In this document: positions 10,737 to 18,994 of the stretch, piece by piece
Layout: every line of letters starts with the position of its first letter
Position numbering within the stretch: position 1 is the stretch's first letter
Assembly (NCBI GenBank): GCA_947487205.1
Contig: CANKVU010000027.1
Coordinates: 1-42,843, forward strand
Reading direction: 5' to 3'
DNA from: an uncultured Paracoccaceae bacterium
GTDB taxonomy: Bacteria > Pseudomonadota > Alphaproteobacteria > Rhodobacterales > Rhodobacteraceae
Length of the DNA: 42,843 nucleotides
Translations under genes and position numbers: made by a program
Notes under the pieces: generated by a model
The model's database searches: none
Told to the model about the DNA's origin: nothing
What the model saw: only the letters and a program-made list of their open reading frames with translations

Positions 10737-12686
10737 ATGAACGTCGCGAAGCACCTGATCTCGGACCACGTGGAGGGCGACCTGCCGCCGCCCGGCGAAC
10801 CGATCGCCCTGCGGATCGACCAGACCCTGACCCAGGACGCGACCGGGACGCTGGTCATGCTGACGCTCGAGGCGCTCGGCCTGGAGCGCACGCAGGCGGA
10901 GCTGTCGGCGCAATATATCGACCACAACCTGATCCAGGAGGATCACCGCAACCCCGACGACCACCTGTTCCTGCTGAGCGCCGCGCGCCGGTACGGGCTG
11001 CATTGCGCGCCGCCCGGCCACGGGGTCAGCCACCCGCTGCACCAGCGTTATTTCGGCCGCCCGGGCGCGACCCTGCTGGGATCGGACAGCCACACGCCGG
11101 CCGCCGGCGCCCTGGGCATGCTGGCGATCGGGGCGGGAGGCCTCGACGTGGCGATGGCGATCGCGGGCGAACCCTACCAGACGGTGATGCCCGAGATCTG
11201 GGGGGTGCGGCTGACGGGGGAATTGCCGCCCGGATGCAGCGCCAAGGACGCCATCCTGGAGATGCTGCGCCGCCACGGCGTCGATGGCGGCAACGGGCGG
11301 ATCGTCGAATATCACGGCCCCGGGCTGGAGAGCCTGTCGGCGATGGACCGGCACGTGATGGCGAACATGGGCACCGAGCTGGGCGCGGTGACGAGCGTCT
11401 TTCCCTCGGACGGGGAGGTGCGGCGGTTCCTCGAGAGCGAGGGGCGCGGCGCCGATTGGGTCGAGATCGTCGCCGCCCAGGACGCCACCTACGACCACGA
11501 GGAGGAGCTCGACCTGTCGGCGATCGAGCCGATGATCGCCACGCCCTCGTCGCCGGGCAACGTGGTGCCGGTGCGCGACGTGGCGGGGGAGGAGATCTAC
11601 CAGGCCTATATCGGGTCCTCGGCCAATCCGGGCTTTCGCGACTTCGCCGTGGCGGCGCGGATCGTCGAGGGACGGCGCGTGCCGCCGCAGGTGTCGCTGG
11701 ACATCAACCCGTCGAGCCGAGACCTGGTGGCCGACCTGTCGCGGAGCGGGCACCTGTTCGCGCTGCTCGAGGCCGGCGCGCGGCTGCACCAGGCCGGGTG
11801 CAACGGCTGCATCGGCATGGGGCAGGCGCCGGCCTCGGGACGCAACAGCCTGCGGACCGTGCCGCGGAACTTCCCCGGGCGGTCGGGCACCAGCGAGGAC
11901 GCGGTGTTCCTGTGCAGCCCCGAGACGGCCGCGGCCTCGGCCCTGGCGGGGCGGATCACCGATCCGCGCGACCTCGACTGGGACGGGATCGGCGCGGTGG
12001 AGGTGCCCGAACCCACGCGCACGCCGGACGCCTTCGAGCGGCCGCTGCCGCTCGAGAAGGCGCGGGAGGTGGAGCTGGTCAAGGGTCCCAACATCGCCTC
12101 CCTGCCCGATTTCGACGCCTTGCCCGACGCGATGGAGCTGCCGATCCTGCTGGTGGCCGAGGACGACATATCGACCGACGGCATCATGCCCGCCGGGGCC
12201 GAGGTGCTGCCCTTCCGCAGCAACATCCCCCGGATCGCGGATTTCGTGTTCCGCGACGTGGATCCCGAATACGTGGCGCGCGCCAAGGCCGCCCGGTCCG
12301 AGGGCGACGGCCACGCGGTGATCGGCGGGCGCAATTACGGGCAGGGGTCGAGCCGCGAGCACGCGGCGCTCGCCCCGCGCCATCTGGGCCTGCGGGCGGT
12401 GGCGGCGCAGTCCATCGCGCGGATCCACCGCACCAACCTGATCAATTACGGGATCGTGCCGCTGACCTTCGAGGAGGGGGCCGCCGGGCCGGGCGGGCGG
12501 CGCGACGCCGTGCTGGCGTTGTCGAACCTCGCCGCCGCGGTGGCGGGGACGGGGGCGTTGTCGGCGCGCATCGACGGCGAGGAGGTGGCGATGCGGCTCG
12601 ACCTGTCCGAGCCGGAGGCGGAGATCCTGGCGGCCGGGGGACGGGTGAACCGGTTCCGCGACCGGCAGGCGCGGCGCGCCGGCTAG
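10737..12686 (+). CDS. Aconitate hydratase family protein, short bacterial (Aquifex-like) type
   Basis: A 649-residue member of the aconitase/isopropylmalate isomerase superfamily, shorter than AcnA (about 890) and like the small single-chain class. The dehydratase part has GSDSHTPAAGALGMLAIG and the cluster pair C355/C358 in CNGCIGMG. The swivel domain has GGRNYGQGSSREHAALAPR and IHRTNLINYGIVPL. The first cluster ligand is missing: the position normally GSCTN reads G293-S-S-A-N, with Ser295 in place of Cys. Either the subfamily binds its cluster differently or the enzyme is altered. It may act on citrate/isocitrate or a related hydroxy acid. The ATG at 10737 follows AAGGAGG. It stands alone. 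Confidence 0.88.
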   Translation: MNVAKHLISDHVEGDLPPPGEPIALRIDQTLTQDATGTLVMLTLEALGLERTQAELSAQYIDHNLIQEDHRNPDDHLFLLSAARRYGLHCAPPGHGVSHPLHQRYFGRPGATLLGSDSHTPAAGALGMLAIGAGGLDVAMAIAGEPYQTVMPEIWGVRLTGELPPGCSAKDAILEMLRRHGVDGGNGRIVEYHGPGLESLSAMDRHVMANMGTELGAVTSVFPSDGEVRRFLESEGRGADWVEIVAAQDATYDHEEELDLSAIEPMIATPSSPGNVVPVRDVAGEEIYQAYIGSSANPGFRDFAVAARIVEGRRVPPQVSLDINPSSRDLVADLSRSGHLFALLEAGARLHQAGCNGCIGMGQAPASGRNSLRTVPRNFPGRSGTSEDAVFLCSPETAAASALAGRITDPRDLDWDGIGAVEVPEPTRTPDAFERPLPLEKAREVELVKGPNIASLPDFDALPDAMELPILLVAEDDISTDGIMPAGAEVLPFRSNIPRIADFVFRDVDPEYVARAKAARSEGDGHAVIGGRNYGQGSSREHAALAPRHLGLRAVAAQSIARIHRTNLINYGIVPLTFEEGAAGPGGRRDAVLALSNLAAAVAGTGALSARIDGEEVAMRLDLSEPEAEILAAGGRVNRFRDRQARRAG

Positions 12687-13195
12687 GCCCCCGCCCGGAG
12701 GCCACGTCATTCGACACGGATCGGGGCGGGGCGGGCCCGAAATCCTACGTCATTTGCCACCGCCCGGGCGGGATCGCGTCGCCCGGTGCCGGGCGCCCGG
12801 GGCGGCGCACCTCTCCCCCCCGGCAGCGGTCGACGGCGATCGGGCAGCGCGGTCAATGGACGCATCCCGAGGCCGGATCGGCGGGGCCGGGGATCTCGCT
12901 GGCGGCGGCGGGCCTCCGTTCATGCGCGACGCGGCCTCTGGCAGCAAGGGGGCATGGGGACGCGCCGGAAGGTTTGCGCCGTCGCGCGCCGGCCCCGGCC
13001 CGGCGTCCATGGCGCGCAGGACGACCCCCCGGAGCCAATCGGGATACCCGGATACCGTGTGCCGGGTGGGCGGGGATCGCGGGAGCCTGGGGACGACGGC
13101 GGAGGGGGCGCCGCCGGCGGGGCCTTTCGCCGTCGGGCGGGTCGCCTTCGCGGGGGACCGGTCTAACTCGTCGGCCGATTGCCAGGAGCGCCTCC
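12687..13195. other. 509-nt intergenic stretch upstream of the RND operon
   Basis: No gene is supported here. Visible structure: a 14-nt motif occurs twice with 12 identities and a 43-nt period (12704-12717 and 12747-12760, core ACGTCATT). A perfect 7-bp stem-loop is at 12780-12795. A tandem GGATACC pair is at 13042-13048 and 13050-13056. An AGGAG site at 13184-13188 serves the adaptor gene. The long leader could hold the promoter and regulator sites of the efflux operon, which has no adjacent regulator gene. Confidence 0.5.
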
Positions 13196-14557
13196 ATGAT
13201 TCACCGCCCCCTTCTGCTTGCGGCCGCGTTTGTCGCCGCCGGTTTCCCCCTTTCCGCGCAGGAGAGTGGCGGGGGCGGCGGGGGCGCACGGCTCGACCTT
13301 CCGGTGATCGGCGAGTTGCCGGTGCCGGGGTTCGTCGCCGATCTCTTCGGCCTCGACGGCGGTGACGGCGGCGCTGACGGCGGCGGGGAGGATGGGTCCG
13401 GATCGGGGCAGGCGGGGCCGCCGGCGGTGGTCGTCGAACCGGCCGAGGCGCAACCCGTGGCTGATAGTTACCGGTTCCTGGGGCGGATCACCCCGATCGA
13501 GCGGGTTTCCGTGCAGGCCCGCATCCCGGGTTTCATCGAGGAGGTGGCCTTCGAGGGCGGCGAGATGGTGGCGGAGGGCGATCTGCTGTTCCAGATCGAG
13601 CGGGCGCAATACGAGGCGGCGCTCGGATCGGCCGAGGCGCAGCTGGCCGGGGCGGAGGCCGCGTTTCGCGAGACGCAGCGCCAGGCCGAGCGGCAGCGCG
13701 AATTGGCCGAGTCCGGCACCGTCAGCCAGGCGAACCTGGAGGATGCGCTGGCCTCGCTGGAGGCGGCCCGTGCCGAGCGCCTGCAGGCCCAGGCGGCGGT
13801 GGATCGGGCGGAGCTCGACCTCGGCTACACCTCCATCGAGGCGGCGATCGACGGGCAGATGTCGGCGCCCGAGATCACGCGCGGCAATTACGTCTCGGCG
13901 CAATCGGGGACGCTGGCGACGCTGGTGCAGCTCGACCCGATCTGGGGGGTCTTCGCGCTCGGGGAGAACCGGCTGGCGACCTGGCGGCAGATCGGCCTCA
14001 GCGGGTCCGATCCCGACGCGCCGGACGGGGCCGGCGGCGGGGATGGCGGGGCGCGGAGCCTGTCGGCCGAGGGCTACGACCTGACGCTCGTCCTGCCGGA
14101 CGGGTCGAGCTATGGGCGGGGCGGGACCTTCGACTTCATCGGCAACACGGTCGATCCCGAGACCGGCACGGTGTCGGTGCGGGTGCGCTTCGACAATCCC
14201 GACGGGCTTCTCCTGCCGAACCAGAACGTGACGCTCGAGGTGCGAGAATCGGATCCGCCGGTCCGCCCGGTGGTGCCGCAGGCGGCCGTGCAGCTTGGCC
14301 GGGACGGCAGCGCGGTCTGGGTCGTGCGCGACGACGACACCGCCGCGCGCCTGCCCGTCGAGACGGCGGCGGGGCCGCGCCCGGGCACCGTCTCGATCAC
14401 GCGGGGCCTGGCGGGCGGCGAGCGCGTCGTCGTGCGCGGGGCGCTCAGCCTGTCCGAGGGTCAGACCGTCGATCCGCGCCAGTCCGGCAGCAGGGGCGGG
14501 GCGGGCGGCCAGGGCGCCCAAGCTGCCCAGGCCGGATCCGGGGGCGGGACGGAATGA
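13196..14557 (+). CDS. RND efflux periplasmic adaptor subunit (membrane fusion protein)
   Basis: A 453-residue HlyD/AcrA-type adaptor linking an inner membrane RND pump to an outer membrane channel. A signal peptide (1-22, ending LSAQ) leads into an unusual Gly/Asp-rich spacer (about 22-75) before the barrel-sandwich domain starts at EPAEAQPVADSYRFLGRI. An Ala/Glu-rich coiled hairpin follows (about 140-210), then the beta-barrel with a second Gly-rich insert, and a Gly-rich tail. It is coupled by ATGA to the pump gene. No TolC-type gene is nearby, so a channel encoded elsewhere must serve it. The start at 13196 has AGGAG 8 nt upstream. Confidence 0.93.
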   Translation: MIHRPLLLAAAFVAAGFPLSAQESGGGGGGARLDLPVIGELPVPGFVADLFGLDGGDGGADGGGEDGSGSGQAGPPAVVVEPAEAQPVADSYRFLGRITPIERVSVQARIPGFIEEVAFEGGEMVAEGDLLFQIERAQYEAALGSAEAQLAGAEAAFRETQRQAERQRELAESGTVSQANLEDALASLEAARAERLQAQAAVDRAELDLGYTSIEAAIDGQMSAPEITRGNYVSAQSGTLATLVQLDPIWGVFALGENRLATWRQIGLSGSDPDAPDGAGGGDGGARSLSAEGYDLTLVLPDGSSYGRGGTFDFIGNTVDPETGTVSVRVRFDNPDGLLLPNQNVTLEVRESDPPVRPVVPQAAVQLGRDGSAVWVVRDDDTAARLPVETAAGPRPGTVSITRGLAGGERVVVRGALSLSEGQTVDPRQSGSRGGAGGQGAQAAQAGSGGGTE

Positions 14558-17500
14558 TCTCGGGGATCTTCATCCAGCGGCCGCGCCTGGCCGCCGTCAT
14601 CTCGATCGTGATCGTGATCGCGGGATTCCTGGCCATCTTCGTGATGCCGGTCACGCAATATCCCAACATCTCGCCGCCGACCGTCCAGGTCTCGGCCAGC
14701 TATCCCGGCGCCGATTCGACCGTTCTGGCCGAGACGGTGGGCGCCCCCCTGGAACGGGCGATCAACGGGGTGGAGGGGATGCTCTACATGTCCTCCTCCT
14801 CGTCGAACCAAGGCACCTATTCGCTGTCGATCACCTTCGCGATCGGCACCGATCCCGATATCGCCCAGGTCAACGTGTCGAACCGCGTGCAGCTCGCGAC
14901 ATCCCAGCTGCCGACCGCGGTGGTGGATCAGGGCGTCACGATCCGGTCCCAGTCGCCGAACTTCCTGATGGCGGTGGCGTTCCCGATCGACCCCGAAAGC
15001 GGCCTGACGCCGGTGGACGCGGCGAGCTACGTCTCCACCAACGTCACGACCGCGGTGCAGCGCATCGACGGGGTCGGCAACGCGCAGGTCCTCGGGCCGT
15101 CGAACTACGCCATGCGGATCTGGACCGACCCCGACAAGCTGGCGCAGTTCGACCTGTCGCCCTCGGACGTGGCCGACGCGATCCGCAGCCAGAACGTCGC
15201 CGCGGCGCTGGGGCAGATCGGCGGGGCCCCGGCGGTGGACAGGCAGGCGGTCGTCTACACGGTGACCGCGCAGGGGCGCCTGTCGGAGCCGGAGGATTTC
15301 GAGGCGATCGTGATCCGCGCCGGGGACAATGGCGGCGTGATCCGCATCCGCGACGTGGCGCGGGTGGAGCTCGGGGCGCAGGATTACGCCACCAATTCCT
15401 TCCTCGGGGACCGGTCGAGCCTGACCATGCAGGTCAACCAGGCACCGGGGGCCAACGCCATCTCCACCGTGGACGCGATCCGGGCGGACCTGGCGGAGCG
15501 GGTGGAGAGCTTTCCCGAGGGGCTCGGCTATGACGTGGTCTACGACACCACCGCCTATGTCCGCGTCACCATCGAGGAGATCGTCAAGACGCTGCTGTTG
15601 ACGGCCGCGATCATCGTCGTCGTCGTGTTCACCTTCCTGCAGGGGGTCCGGGCGACGATCATCCCGATCATCGCCATCCCGGTATCGCTCATCGGGACCT
15701 TCGCGGCGCTGCTGGCGATCGGCTTTTCGATCAACGTGATCACGCTTCTGGCGCTGATCCTGGCGATCGGCATCGTCGTCGACGACGCGATCCTGGTGGT
15801 GGAGAACGCCCGCCGGGTGATGGAGGAGAACCCCGAGATGGAGCGGCGCGCGGCCGTGACCAAGGCGATGGGCGAGATCACCGGGCCCATCATCTCGACC
15901 ACGCTGGTGCTGCTCGCGGTGTTCCTGCCGACCGCGTTCCTGCCGGGGATCTCGGGCCAGCTCTACCGGCAGTTCGGCCTGTCGCTGTCGGTGTCGATCC
16001 TGCTCAGCTCGGTGGTCGCCCTGACGCTGACGCCCGCGCTCTGCGGGGCGATGCTGACGCGGACCGACGAGCCGGCCTGGATCTTTCGCAAGTTCAACGG
16101 GCTGCTGTTCTGGAGCCGGGACCTCTATGGCAAGGTGGTCGAATTCTTCGTCACCCGGGGGGTGCTGGCCATGGCGGTGCTGGGCCTCGGGATCTTCCTG
16201 GCGGCGGCGACCTATATCCGCCTGCCCACGGAACTGGTCCCGGCCGAGGACCAGGGCGCGATCCTCGTCGATGTCTCGCTGCCCGACGGCGCCTCGCTGC
16301 AGCGCACCACCGAGGCGATGCAGGAGATCAGCGACATCATCCAGAACACGGACGGTGTCGAGAACACGATCTCGGTGGCGGGGTTCTCGTTCCTCGGCGG
16401 TTCGCGCTCCTCGGTGGGGATCGCGATCGCGACGCTGAGGCCCTGGGGGGAGCGGCGCGACCTCTTCGCCATCCTGGGGCAGCTCAATGCCCGCTTCGCG
16501 ACCTTGCCGGGCTTGCAGATCCAGGCCTTCCCGCCGCCCGCGATCCCCGGCGCGGGCTCCGTCGGCGGGTTCTCGGCGCAGATCCTGGCGACGCAGGGCC
16601 AGGACCCGGTGGAGGTCGCGCAGGTGGCGCGCGGCTACGTGGCGGCGCTGAACCAGGCTCCCGCGATCGCGGGGGCGCGCACGACCTTCTCGGCCGACGT
16701 GCCGCGGCTCTTCGTCAACGTCGACCGCGAGCGGGCGGAGCAGCTCGGCCTGTCGGTCGCCACCATCTACGAGACGCTGGGGCAGACGCTCGGGGCGGGA
16801 TTCGTGAACCAGTTCATCTATGACGGGCGGGTCTACCAGGTGCGCCAGCAGGGCGCGGCGGAGTTCCGGTCGCAGCCCGACGACATCACCTCGCTCTATG
16901 TCCAGAACCGCAGCGGGGGGTCGGTGCCGCTGTCGGCGACCGCCGACGTGGAGACGACGTTCGGCCCCTACATCCTGCCGCGCTTCAACCTGTTCACCGC
17001 GGCCGAGATCTCGGGCCAGCCGGCGGAGGGCTATTCCTCGGGGCAGGCGCTGGAGGCGTTGCAGGGCGTTGCCGACGAGACCCTGCCGGAGGGGTACGAG
17101 CTGTCGTTCTCGGGGGCGTCCTACCAGCAGCAGGCGGCGGGCAACGTCACCTTCATCGCCTTCGGGCTGGCCTTCGTGTTCGCGTTCCTGTTCCTGGTGG
17201 GCCAGTTCGAGAGCTGGCTGCAACCGCTGGCGATCATGCTCTCGGTCCTGATCGCGGGGGCGGGGGCGGCGCTCAGCCTGGCCGCCTTCGGCTTCACCGC
17301 CAGCGTCTATGCCCAGATCGGGCTGGTGATGCTGATCGGGCTGGCGGCCAAGAACGCCATCCTGATCGTGGAATTCGCCAAGAACCGCCACGCCGAGGGC
17401 ATGTCGATCACCGAGGCCGCGACGATGGGCGCGCGCCAGCGCTACCGCGCGGTGCTGATGACGGCGCTGGCCTTCGTGTTCGGCATGGTGCCGCTGGTAC

Positions 17501-17673
17501 TGGCCACGGGCGCGGGGGCGGCGGCGCGGAACGCGATCGGCACCGCGGCGATGGGGGGCATGATCGCGGCGACCTTCATCGGCATCCTCATCATCCCGGC
17601 GATCTACGCGGTGCTGGAACGCCTGGGCGAGCGGCGTCGCGGCGTCCTGTGGGGGCGCGAGGACGCGGGCTGA
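14554..17673 (+). CDS. RND multidrug efflux pump, inner membrane subunit (HAE1, AcrB-like)
   Basis: A 1039-residue proton-driven exporter with the AcrB layout: helix 1 at about 10-28, large periplasmic porter loops (about 30-335 and 560-870), and two six-helix membrane blocks. The proton-relay pair is D410-D411 in GIVVDDAILVVENARR, and GLAAKNAILIVEFAK is the matching motif in the second half. The length and the FIQRPRLAAVISIVIV start are typical. The ATG at 14554 overlaps the adaptor stop. Likely substrates are amphiphilic drugs, bile-like compounds or metabolites; none can be named. No regulator is adjacent. Confidence 0.96.
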   Translation: MISGIFIQRPRLAAVISIVIVIAGFLAIFVMPVTQYPNISPPTVQVSASYPGADSTVLAETVGAPLERAINGVEGMLYMSSSSSNQGTYSLSITFAIGTDPDIAQVNVSNRVQLATSQLPTAVVDQGVTIRSQSPNFLMAVAFPIDPESGLTPVDAASYVSTNVTTAVQRIDGVGNAQVLGPSNYAMRIWTDPDKLAQFDLSPSDVADAIRSQNVAAALGQIGGAPAVDRQAVVYTVTAQGRLSEPEDFEAIVIRAGDNGGVIRIRDVARVELGAQDYATNSFLGDRSSLTMQVNQAPGANAISTVDAIRADLAERVESFPEGLGYDVVYDTTAYVRVTIEEIVKTLLLTAAIIVVVVFTFLQGVRATIIPIIAIPVSLIGTFAALLAIGFSINVITLLALILAIGIVVDDAILVVENARRVMEENPEMERRAAVTKAMGEITGPIISTTLVLLAVFLPTAFLPGISGQLYRQFGLSLSVSILLSSVVALTLTPALCGAMLTRTDEPAWIFRKFNGLLFWSRDLYGKVVEFFVTRGVLAMAVLGLGIFLAAATYIRLPTELVPAEDQGAILVDVSLPDGASLQRTTEAMQEISDIIQNTDGVENTISVAGFSFLGGSRSSVGIAIATLRPWGERRDLFAILGQLNARFATLPGLQIQAFPPPAIPGAGSVGGFSAQILATQGQDPVEVAQVARGYVAALNQAPAIAGARTTFSADVPRLFVNVDRERAEQLGLSVATIYETLGQTLGAGFVNQFIYDGRVYQVRQQGAAEFRSQPDDITSLYVQNRSGGSVPLSATADVETTFGPYILPRFNLFTAAEISGQPAEGYSSGQALEALQGVADETLPEGYELSFSGASYQQQAAGNVTFIAFGLAFVFAFLFLVGQFESWLQPLAIMLSVLIAGAGAALSLAAFGFTASVYAQIGLVMLIGLAAKNAILIVEFAKNRHAEGMSITEAATMGARQRYRAVLMTALAFVFGMVPLVLATGAGAAARNAIGTAAMGGMIAATFIGILIIPAIYAVLERLGERRRGVLWGREDAG

Positions 17674-17701
17674 GGCCGGCCGCGATGCGCGCCCCCGCCG
17701 C

Positions 17702-18298
17702 TCAGCGCGTCAGGACCGCCCATGCCCGCAGGTCGCGCAGCGCCTTGGCGGTGGCGGCGAGCGCCAGCGCGCAGAGCGCCCATTTCGAGGCGGTGCCCAT
17801 CGTCCCCTCGATCAGCAGGGCGTGGACGACGCTGGCCAGCACCGCGAGCGCGGCCAGGGCGGTATGGCAGAGGCGCCACGGGCCGGGGCGCAGGCGCCGC
17901 CGAAGGGCCGCCAGCAGCGCGGCGGCGAGAAGCGCCCACATCGCCAGCACCCCCCAGGCGGAGAAGGCCGTGGCCGAGGTGAAGAGCAGCGCGTCGATCA
18001 CGTCCGGCGGGCTTGTCACCCACAGGCCGCCCACATGGACGAGAATGGCCGCGACGAGGAGCGCGCCCACCCCGCGATGCACGCGCCGGCCGCGGCGCGG
18101 CGGCAGCCCGGGCAGGTAGCCGCCCGCCAGGAGCGGCTGGGCGAAGATCAGCGCCAGCGCCGCGATGCCCGCGAAACAGGCCGCGACATAGACCGGACCG
18201 CGCCATTGCAGCAGCGGGCTGGTCGCGGCGATGGCGAGCGGGGCGACGATGGCGGCCGCGACGGCGGCCCAGACGAGGATCGCGCGGGCCGGGGGCAC
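17702..18298 (-). CDS. Ferric reductase-like transmembrane haem protein
   Basis: A roughly 198-residue integral membrane protein with six predicted helices and four well-placed histidines (in RRVHRGVG, ILVHVGG, RLCHTAL and VVHALL), suggesting two bis-histidine b-type haems across the membrane as in FRE/Nox/YedZ-type proteins. No FAD or NADPH domain follows, so its electron partner is separate. The GTG at 18298 is the most likely start, 5 nt after the stop of the Tat-exported gene with which it forms an operon; its ribosome site is poor. It may transfer electrons to the exported partner or to a periplasmic metal. Confidence 0.78.
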   Translation of the reverse strand: MPPARAILVWAAVAAAIVAPLAIAATSPLLQWRGPVYVAACFAGIAALALIFAQPLLAGGYLPGLPPRRGRRVHRGVGALLVAAILVHVGGLWVTSPPDVIDALLFTSATAFSAWGVLAMWALLAAALLAALRRRLRPGPWRLCHTALAALAVLASVVHALLIEGTMGTASKWALCALALAATAKALRDLRAWAVLTR

Positions 18299-18303
18299 GG
18301 CGA

Positions 18304-18807
18304 TCAGGCGGGTTCCAGCACGAAATCCGCGGCGAGCCGGGTATCGCCCGCGCTCGCCATGACCGGGCGGAGGAACACGGTCCGGAAGCCGCCGCCGCCG
18401 ATATCGGCATCGTAGGCGAGATGGCCGTGCGGCTGGCCGAAGGCGGGCACGATCTGCGGCATCTCCAGCCGGAAGGCGCCCGCGGCGTCGGTGAGGGTGG
18501 CGCCGTGGCTGGCGGGATCGCGCTCGTGGCCTTCGGTGGTATGGGCCCAGATCTGGATGCGCGCGCCCTGGATCGGGGCACCGTCGCCCGCACGGCGCAC
18601 GGTTCCCGTCATCCAGAACCCGCCGCCGCCGATGCGCTCGACGATCGGAGCGCCGGGGCGGTAATTGTTCGATCCGCCGCGCATCGTCGGCGTCGGCGCG
18701 AGGCCCCTGGCGCGGGCGGGCACCGCGAACCCGGTGGCGGTGGCGGCCCCGGCAAGGGCGGCGGCGCCGGTCAGGACAGTGCGGCGGGTCGGGCGGAGGT
18801 GGATCAT
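18304..18807 (-). CDS. Tat-exported protein with an intradiol dioxygenase-like fold
   Basis: A 167-residue protein. A twin-arginine signal (TRRTVLTGAAALAG, about 7-20, then an AxA site) sends a folded, probably cofactor-bearing domain to the periplasm. The rest (TGTVRRAGDGAPIQGARIQIW, DAAGAFRLEMP, GQPHGHLAYD, FRTVFLRPV) resembles the beta-sandwich of intradiol ring-cleavage dioxygenases and transthyretin-like domains. The HxH in PHGHLAY matches the position of the two iron histidines. Matching tyrosine ligands could not be confirmed, so activity is open. The ATG at 18807 follows AGGAGA. It forms an operon with the haem membrane protein. Confidence 0.78.
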   Translation of the reverse strand: MIHLRPTRRTVLTGAAALAGAATATGFAVPARARGLAPTPTMRGGSNNYRPGAPIVERIGGGGFWMTGTVRRAGDGAPIQGARIQIWAHTTEGHERDPASHGATLTDAAGAFRLEMPQIVPAFGQPHGHLAYDADIGGGGFRTVFLRPVMASAGDTRLAADFVLEPA

Positions 18808-18823
18808 CTCGGTCTCTCCTGTG

Positions 18824-18871
18824 GGGCCGCGCCGGGGAACCCGCCTCGGCGCGTCCGTCCCGGCGCGGCCC
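18824..18871 (-). promoter_or_regulatory. Long hairpin in the leader of the Tat-exported gene
   Basis: A perfect 13-bp GC stem (18824-18836 with 18859-18871) and a 22-nt loop. Its base ends about 5 nt upstream of the AGGAGA ribosome site of the gene starting at 18807. In that position it could be a 5' stabiliser, an attenuator or part of a leader switch. Confidence 0.55.
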
Positions 18872-18963
18872 GTCATGGCTGCGGATTTCCCCCATCATGG
18901 CGGCGGAGGGCGTCCGGCGACACGGGCCTTACGCCTTCGTGATGGGGGCCGGGACGTCATGCC

Positions 18964-18988
18964 GCGGGGGCGGTCCGGCAGCCCCCGC
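18964..18988 (-). terminator. Candidate hairpin after the sorted surface protein gene
   Basis: A 7-bp stem (18964-18970 with 18982-18988) and an 11-nt loop, directly downstream of the stop at 18995. There is no U-run, so the call is weak. Confidence 0.35.
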
Positions 18989-18994
18989 CGGGCG

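Noticed and set aside
10415-13195. Upstream open extension of the RND adaptor frame across the aconitase-like gene
   Set aside because: It is only the absence of stops in another frame; the adaptor clearly begins with its signal peptide at 13196.
12754-13365. 203-codon plus-strand frame in the gap before the RND adaptor
   Set aside because: No ribosome site, no recognisable protein features, and it overlaps the start of the adaptor in another frame.
14461-17391. Very long open frame on the minus strand opposite the RND genes
   Set aside because: It mirrors the codon pattern of the plus-strand genes in GC-rich DNA; the translation is Arg/His/Asp-rich low complexity without a start site.
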